Part shown: positions 6,513-9,952 of the stretch, one piece after another | How the letters are laid out: the number at the start of each line of letters is the position of its first letter | Numbering within the stretch: position 1 is the first letter of the stretch | Assembly (NCBI GenBank): GCA_020718315.1 | Contig: DYSK01000082.1 | Coordinates: forward strand, 1 to 9,952 | Source: Draconibacterium orientale | Lineage (GTDB): Bacteria; Bacteroidota; Bacteroidia; Bacteroidales; UBA12170 | Length of the DNA stretch: 9,952 nt | Reading direction: 5' to 3' | The notes under the pieces: model-generated | What the model was told of the DNA's origin: nothing | Seen by the model: the letters and a program-made list of their open reading frames with translations, nothing else | The model's database searches: none | Position numbers and translations under genes: made by a program

Positions 6513-8258
6513 ATGGAAAAGAAATACATTGATCCGGAAGTAATTGAAAAAGCAAACATATGGTTAAATGGGAGTTATGATGAAATTACAAAAAATACAA
6601 TTCGCCAGATGATAGAAAATGATCCGCAAGAATTGATTGAATCGTTCTACCGCGATTTGGAATTTGGAACGGGCGGTTTACGCGGAATTATGGGCGTAGG
6701 AACCAATAGAATGAATAAATATACCGTTGGGATGGCCACGCAAGGTTTGGCCAATTATGTTCTTAAAATGTTTCCGGAACGAAAACAAATAAGTGCCGTT
6801 ATTGCTTACGATTGTCGAATCAACAATACCTATTTTGCTCAAATTACGGCCGATGTGTTGTCGGCCAACGGAATAAAAGTTTTTCTTTTCGACGATTTGC
6901 GCCCCACTCCCGAATTGTCTTTTGCTATTCGAGAATTGAAAGCTCAGATTGGAATTGTCATTACGGCTTCGCACAACCCAAAAGAATACAACGGTTATAA
7001 AGTGTATTGGGAAGATGGTGGACAGTTGATCAATCCTCACGATGTAAATGTTGTGGCCGAAGCTCAAAAAATTACCAATATTAATGAAGTAAATTTTAAG
7101 GGAAATACACTTTTGCAGCAAACGATTGGAAGCGATTTGGACGAAAAATATTTGGCAGCCCTAAAAACCTTGAGTTTATCGCCCGAAATTATTCGGAAAC
7201 ACACCAATTTAAAAATTGTATATACGCCAATTCATGGAACCGGAGTTCGCTTGGTTCCTATGGCATTGGAAGCTTTTGGCTTTAGCAATGTTTACAATGT
7301 GCCTGAGCAAGATGTGGTTGATGGCAATTTCCCAACCGTAAAATCGCCAAACCCCGAAGAACCAGCGGCTTTGAAAATGGCTATTGATAAAGCTTTGGAA
7401 GTGAGCGCCGACTTGGTAATGGCTACCGATCCCGATGCCGACAGAGTGGGAATTGCTGTGCGAAACGATGCAAATAAGTTTGTTTTGCTCAATGGAAATC
7501 AAACAGCCACTTTGCTTTCGCATTATTTATTTACCAAATGGAAAGAAAATGGTTTGCTCGATGGAAATCAATTTATGGTTAAAACAATCGTTACCAGCGA
7601 ATTACTGATCGATATGGCCAATAAATATTCCATTGCAACCTACGATGTATTGACCGGTTTCAAATACATTGCAGATATCATTCAACAACTGGAAGGCAAG
7701 AAGAAATTTATTGGCGGAGGCGAAGAAAGTTATGGCTTTTTGGTGGGCGATTTTGTTCGAGACAAAGATGCTGTAAGCGCTTGTGCTATGGTTGCAGAAA
7801 CAGCTGCTTGGGCTGCTGAGCATGGTTTTACTTTGTTTGAAATGCTAAAACAGATTTATCTGGAATATGGTTTTTACTACGAAACGCTTATTTCATTGGT
7901 AAAAAAAGGCAAGTCGGGTGCCGAAGAAATTGAGGCACTTATGGTCGATTATCGAAAAAATCCACCTTTGCAAATCAATAATTCTAAACTAATAGCAATA
8001 AAAGATTATCAAAAGCAAATCCATTTCGATCTTTTGAACCAAAAAGAATCTAAGATCGATCTGCCAAAATCGAATGTCTTGCAATTTTTTACCGAAGACG
8101 GCACAAAAATTTCTGTTCGCCCCAGCGGAACAGAACCCAAGATTAAATACTATTTTGGTGTGAAAGCACCCTTAGATAAACTCGAAGATTATTATAAAGT
8201 GGAAGCCGAACTAAAAGAGCGAATCAGGGAAATTATCGATTCTATGAATTTGCATTGA
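6513..8258 (+). CDS. Phosphoglucomutase/phosphomannomutase family protein (PgcA/PGM2-like)
   Basis: This alpha-D-phosphohexomutase interconverts the 1- and 6-phosphates of glucose (and possibly mannose or other hexoses), linking glycolysis to sugar-nucleotide and polysaccharide synthesis. All four domain signatures are present in the 581-residue protein. The phosphoserine loop is TASHNPKEYNGYK with Ser153. The Mg-binding loop is DPDADR at 306-311, the sugar-specificity loop is GGGEESYG at 401-408, and the C-terminal phosphate-binding loop is RPSGTEPKIKYYF starting at 536. The LEFGTGGLRGIMG block at 49-61 and the overall length match the PgcA/PGM2 subfamily rather than shorter GlmM or AlgC-type enzymes. 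Exact substrate choice (glucose, mannose or ribose phosphates in PGM2-like members) cannot be read from the motifs. The ATG at 6513 is the first in frame; an ATG at 6501 is followed at once by a stop. The gene is divergent from add across 200 bp and appears monocistronic. Confidence 0.95.
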   Translation: MEKKYIDPEVIEKANIWLNGSYDEITKNTIRQMIENDPQELIESFYRDLEFGTGGLRGIMGVGTNRMNKYTVGMATQGLANYVLKMFPERKQISAVIAYDCRINNTYFAQITADVLSANGIKVFLFDDLRPTPELSFAIRELKAQIGIVITASHNPKEYNGYKVYWEDGGQLINPHDVNVVAEAQKITNINEVNFKGNTLLQQTIGSDLDEKYLAALKTLSLSPEIIRKHTNLKIVYTPIHGTGVRLVPMALEAFGFSNVYNVPEQDVVDGNFPTVKSPNPEEPAALKMAIDKALEVSADLVMATDPDADRVGIAVRNDANKFVLLNGNQTATLLSHYLFTKWKENGLLDGNQFMVKTIVTSELLIDMANKYSIATYDVLTGFKYIADIIQQLEGKKKFIGGGEESYGFLVGDFVRDKDAVSACAMVAETAAWAAEHGFTLFEMLKQIYLEYGFYYETLISLVKKGKSGAEEIEALMVDYRKNPPLQINNSKLIAIKDYQKQIHFDLLNQKESKIDLPKSNVLQFFTEDGTKISVRPSGTEPKIKYYFGVKAPLDKLEDYYKVEAELKERIREIIDSMNLH

Positions 8259-8274
8259 TATTTTAGCACTTATT

Positions 8275-8308
8275 AAAAGCCATAGACCTATTTTCATTGG
8301 TTTTTTTT
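8275..8308 (+). terminator. Weak possible terminator after the phosphohexomutase gene
   Basis: AAAAGCCA (8275-8282) can pair imperfectly, with a bulged G, with TGG plus the start of a run of eight T at 8298-8308. The stem is short and has an 18-nt or longer loop, so it is a poor intrinsic terminator despite the T-run. The same T-run lies in the -33 to -7 spacer of the predicted aspartate kinase promoter. Confidence 0.2.
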
Positions 8309-8330
8309 AAAATTCTTTTGGCTAATTTTG
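8297..8330 (+). promoter_or_regulatory. Predicted aspartate kinase promoter
   Basis: A TTG at 8297-8299 and a perfect -7 box TAATTTTG (8323-8330) are separated by 23 nt, within the spacing seen in Bacteroidota promoters. Transcription would begin near 8337, giving an untranslated leader of about 100 nt. This leader contains a dyad resembling a sequence that overlaps the -7 box. The leader is too short for a lysine riboswitch, and I see no leader peptide rich in lysine, threonine or methionine. Confidence 0.5.
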
Positions 8331-8379
8331 CAATCATTGATTGAATTAAGAATTTTCAGAATTTGGCTAAATTAGCAAA
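8317..8379 (+). repeat. Two copies of an 18-bp dyad-like motif upstream of the aspartate kinase
   Basis: TTTGGCTAATTTTGCAAT (8317-8334) and TTTGGCTAAATTAGCAAA (8362-8379) match at 15 of 18 positions and start 45 bp apart. The second copy is a near-palindrome: GCTAA and TTAGC flank a central A, with TT/AA pairing outside one mismatch. The first copy overlaps the predicted -7 box TAATTTTG. The layout is what one expects of an operator pair, but no regulator is identified. Confidence 0.4.
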
Positions 8380-8437
8380 CAAGAATTGACTGATTTTACG
8401 AAAAGAACGCAAAACAATTACACTAATACATAGAAAG

Positions 8438-9739
8438 ATGTTGGTTTACAAATTTGGAGGTGCAGCGGTAAAAGATGCAAAAACACTCCGATTGCTTTTG
8501 CCGCTCATTGCCGAGCAAAAAGATTCGCCATTGCTGATTGTTGTTTCGGCAATGGGAAAAATGACCAATGCTTTTGAGCACCTTTTGAGTGCTTATCGAT
8601 CCCACGACAAGGAAAAAGAAACCTTTTTGAATTCGATAAAAGATTACCATTATTCAATTTTAGCCGATTTGTTTGAGCAAAACCATTCAATTTTTGCCAA
8701 AATAGAGGCGTGTTTTAGCGAATTGGAGAATGAATTGGAAAACTCTGCTGCGCAAGCCTACGATTTTGCTTACGATCAAATTGTAAGTTTTGGCGAATTG
8801 CTCTCGAGCCAAATATTGTCGGACTATTTGAACGAAAATCAGTTACTAAATAGTTGGGTCGATGTATCCGATTTAATTATTACAAACGATAAATATCGAG
8901 ATGCACACATCGATTGGGAAACGACAAAAGCAAAAGTTTTTCAGTGGATGAATCGGGCATTTAGCCAAGTGAATATTGTAATAACTCAGGGATTTATTGG
9001 CGGAACAAAGGACGGATACAGAACAACTTTGGGTAGGGAAGGCTCCGATTTTTCGGCCGCTATTCTTGCCAACTGTTTGAATGCCCGACAACTTACTGTT
9101 TGGAAAGATGTGCCCGGAATTCTAAATGCAAATCCAAAAGAATTTCCACAAGCGAGAAATTTAAAGCATCTTTCGTATCACGAGACGGTTGAGTTGGCTT
9201 TTTATGGTGCCAGTGTTATTCACCCCAGAACATTGCAGCCATTGAAAATGAAGAATATTCCACTTTTTATTCGTTCTTTTCTTCAGCCTCATTTAAGCAG
9301 CCTTATCGACAATCAAAATCGTTTTGATTCAGAAATACCGACTTGTATTTTGAAAAAAAATCAAATATTATTTACGATTTCATCGCGCGATTTTGATTTT
9401 ATCGATGCGGAAAAACTAACCGTTATCTTGAAACTATTTTCCGATTTCCATTTTCATATTCGATTGATTCAAAATTCGGCTCTTAACTTCTCCTTGGTCG
9501 CGGATGAAAATCCGCTGCAATTGGAAGAGCTTTTATTTCAACTTAAAACCGATTATAGTGTTAGGTACAACCGAAATCTAAGCATGCTCAGCATCCGGCA
9601 TAGCAAAGACAACCGGATTGCCGAGCTGTTTGGAAATACCGAAATTTTGTTGGAAATGCAAAGTCGTGCTTCGCAGCAATTTGTGATGCGTTCCGATGTT
9701 TTGCAAAATAAAATGGCGGAAATAAATAGGCTGGTTTAA
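8438..9739 (+). CDS. lysC: Monofunctional aspartate kinase
   Basis: Aspartate kinase phosphorylates aspartate to aspartyl-4-phosphate, the first step towards lysine (and diaminopimelate for peptidoglycan), threonine and methionine. The 433-residue protein begins with KFGGAAV at 5-11, the ATP-binding motif (KFGGTSV in E. coli). It continues with QGFIGGTKDGYRTTLGREGSDFSAA at about 184-208, WKDVPGI at 222-228 and YGASVIHPRTL at 256-266. From about 305 the sequence shows two regulatory ACT-type repeats (ILFTISSRDFDFIDAEKLTVILKLF and LSMLSIRHSKDNRIAELFG), so feedback control is plausible, but the effector cannot be read. There is no homoserine dehydrogenase or decarboxylase domain, so the enzyme is monofunctional. 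The symbol lysC is used for this class; the organism may carry other aspartate kinases. The ATG at 8438 follows a weak AGAAAG, and the KFGG motif sits at the right distance. The stop is 24 nt from the convergent receiver-domain gene. Confidence 0.93.
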   Translation: MLVYKFGGAAVKDAKTLRLLLPLIAEQKDSPLLIVVSAMGKMTNAFEHLLSAYRSHDKEKETFLNSIKDYHYSILADLFEQNHSIFAKIEACFSELENELENSAAQAYDFAYDQIVSFGELLSSQILSDYLNENQLLNSWVDVSDLIITNDKYRDAHIDWETTKAKVFQWMNRAFSQVNIVITQGFIGGTKDGYRTTLGREGSDFSAAILANCLNARQLTVWKDVPGILNANPKEFPQARNLKHLSYHETVELAFYGASVIHPRTLQPLKMKNIPLFIRSFLQPHLSSLIDNQNRFDSEIPTCILKKNQILFTISSRDFDFIDAEKLTVILKLFSDFHFHIRLIQNSALNFSLVADENPLQLEELLFQLKTDYSVRYNRNLSMLSIRHSKDNRIAELFGNTEILLEMQSRASQQFVMRSDVLQNKMAEINRLV

Positions 9740-9763
9740 TATTGCATTGAATTTCAAATCGTG

Positions 9764-9952
9764 TTAAGCAAATTTTATTTCGTCGATAAGCTGAATCAAT
9801 TGATTGGGTTTGAATGGTTTGGCTAAAAAATTGTCCATTCCTGCTTGCAAGCATTCTTCTCGTTTGTTATCCAAGGCATAAGCCGTTATGGCAATAATTT
9901 TAATTGGATCTCCTCCCTGCTGAGCTTCTATTTTTCTTATTTCTTTTGTAGC
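9764..9952 (-). CDS. Response-regulator receiver domain, C-terminal part (partial)
   Basis: The gene enters from the right edge on the minus strand and ends at TAA (9766-9764), leaving 62 codons. The product reads ATKEIRKIEAQQGG..., then PIKIIAITAYALDNKREECL, then QAGMDNFLAKPFKPNQLIQL. This is the second half of a two-component receiver domain: the conserved Thr in IIAITA, the AGMD-x-FLAKPF block with the invariant Lys, and a final helix. The phospho-acceptor Asp lies outside the window. The protein ends right after the domain, so it is either a stand-alone single-domain regulator or, as the MDNFLAKPF style suggests, the C-terminal receiver of a hybrid histidine kinase. Output and signal cannot be inferred. 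It is convergent with the aspartate kinase, with 24 nt between stops and no obvious terminator. Confidence 0.9.
   Translation of the reverse strand, partial: ATKEIRKIEAQQGGDPIKIIAITAYALDNKREECLQAGMDNFLAKPFKPNQLIQLIDEIKFA

Noticed and set aside
6678..7823. Several minus-strand frames inside the phosphohexomutase gene
   Set aside because: The plus-strand gene has all four family signatures across this span; the opposite frames carry no motifs.
8331..8437. Lysine riboswitch or attenuator in the aspartate kinase leader
   Set aside because: The predicted leader is about 100 nt, shorter than a lysine riboswitch, and shows no fitting helices, leader peptide or terminator hairpin.
9740..9763. Terminator between the aspartate kinase and the receiver-domain gene
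   Set aside because: Only a 5-bp TTGAA/TTCAA pairing with a 1-nt centre is present, which cannot form a useful hairpin.
9588..9854. 88-codon minus-strand frame over the aspartate kinase end
   Set aside because: It overlaps both the aspartate kinase and the true minus-strand receiver-domain frame, which is in a different phase and clearly recognisable.
1..9952. CRISPR array, transposon, tRNA, rRNA or defence island
   Set aside because: No regularly spaced repeats, terminal inverted repeats with a transposase, cloverleaf or rRNA-like sequence, or defence-type genes were seen; the genes are mostly housekeeping.

Overview
The window looks like an ordinary chromosomal stretch from a member of the Bacteroidota. 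It is A+T-rich. Several gene starts are preceded by near-perfect Bacteroidota -7 boxes (TAnnTTTG), and Shine-Dalgarno sequences are weak or absent. It also carries a predicted lipoprotein whose C-terminal D-x-DGN-x-R...PD-x-GAYEY motif is common in that phylum. I cannot place it below phylum level from sequence alone.

Layout. Positions 1-2063 hold three minus-strand genes. Reading along that strand these are an HD-domain phosphohydrolase, der (ribosome-assembly GTPase) with its own -7 box, and the first 23 codons of an S4-domain RNA-binding protein (Hsp15/HslR type) starting 2 nt after the der stop. Positions 2163-4405 hold a plus-strand pair: a beta-helix lipoprotein and a DUF554 membrane protein, overlapping by an ATGA. 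Positions 4411-6312 hold a minus-strand pair, add (adenosine deaminase) then kdsA (Kdo-8-phosphate synthase), ending 5 nt from the DUF554 stop. From 6513 two plus-strand genes follow: a PgcA/PGM2-type phosphohexomutase and a monofunctional aspartate kinase with its own promoter. The right edge (9764-9952) holds the last 62 codons of a convergent minus-strand response-regulator receiver domain.

Functions. Most genes are housekeeping: ribosome biogenesis and quality control (der, S4 protein), lipopolysaccharide core (kdsA), purine salvage (add), hexose-phosphate interconversion (phosphohexomutase) and entry to lysine/threonine/methionine synthesis (aspartate kinase). The two poorly characterised units are the HD phosphohydrolase and the lipoprotein/DUF554 pair.

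I saw no mobile element, CRISPR array, RNA gene, frameshift or clear sign of horizontal transfer, and no gene-free stretch longer than 200 bases. I found no undescribed multi-gene system. The points most worth a second look are the coupled lipoprotein/DUF554 pair, a duplicated dyad-like motif upstream of the aspartate kinase, repeated GAAAGTAC motifs between add and the phosphohexomutase gene, a substituted active-site position in the adenosine deaminase, and the metal-dependent signature of KdsA.
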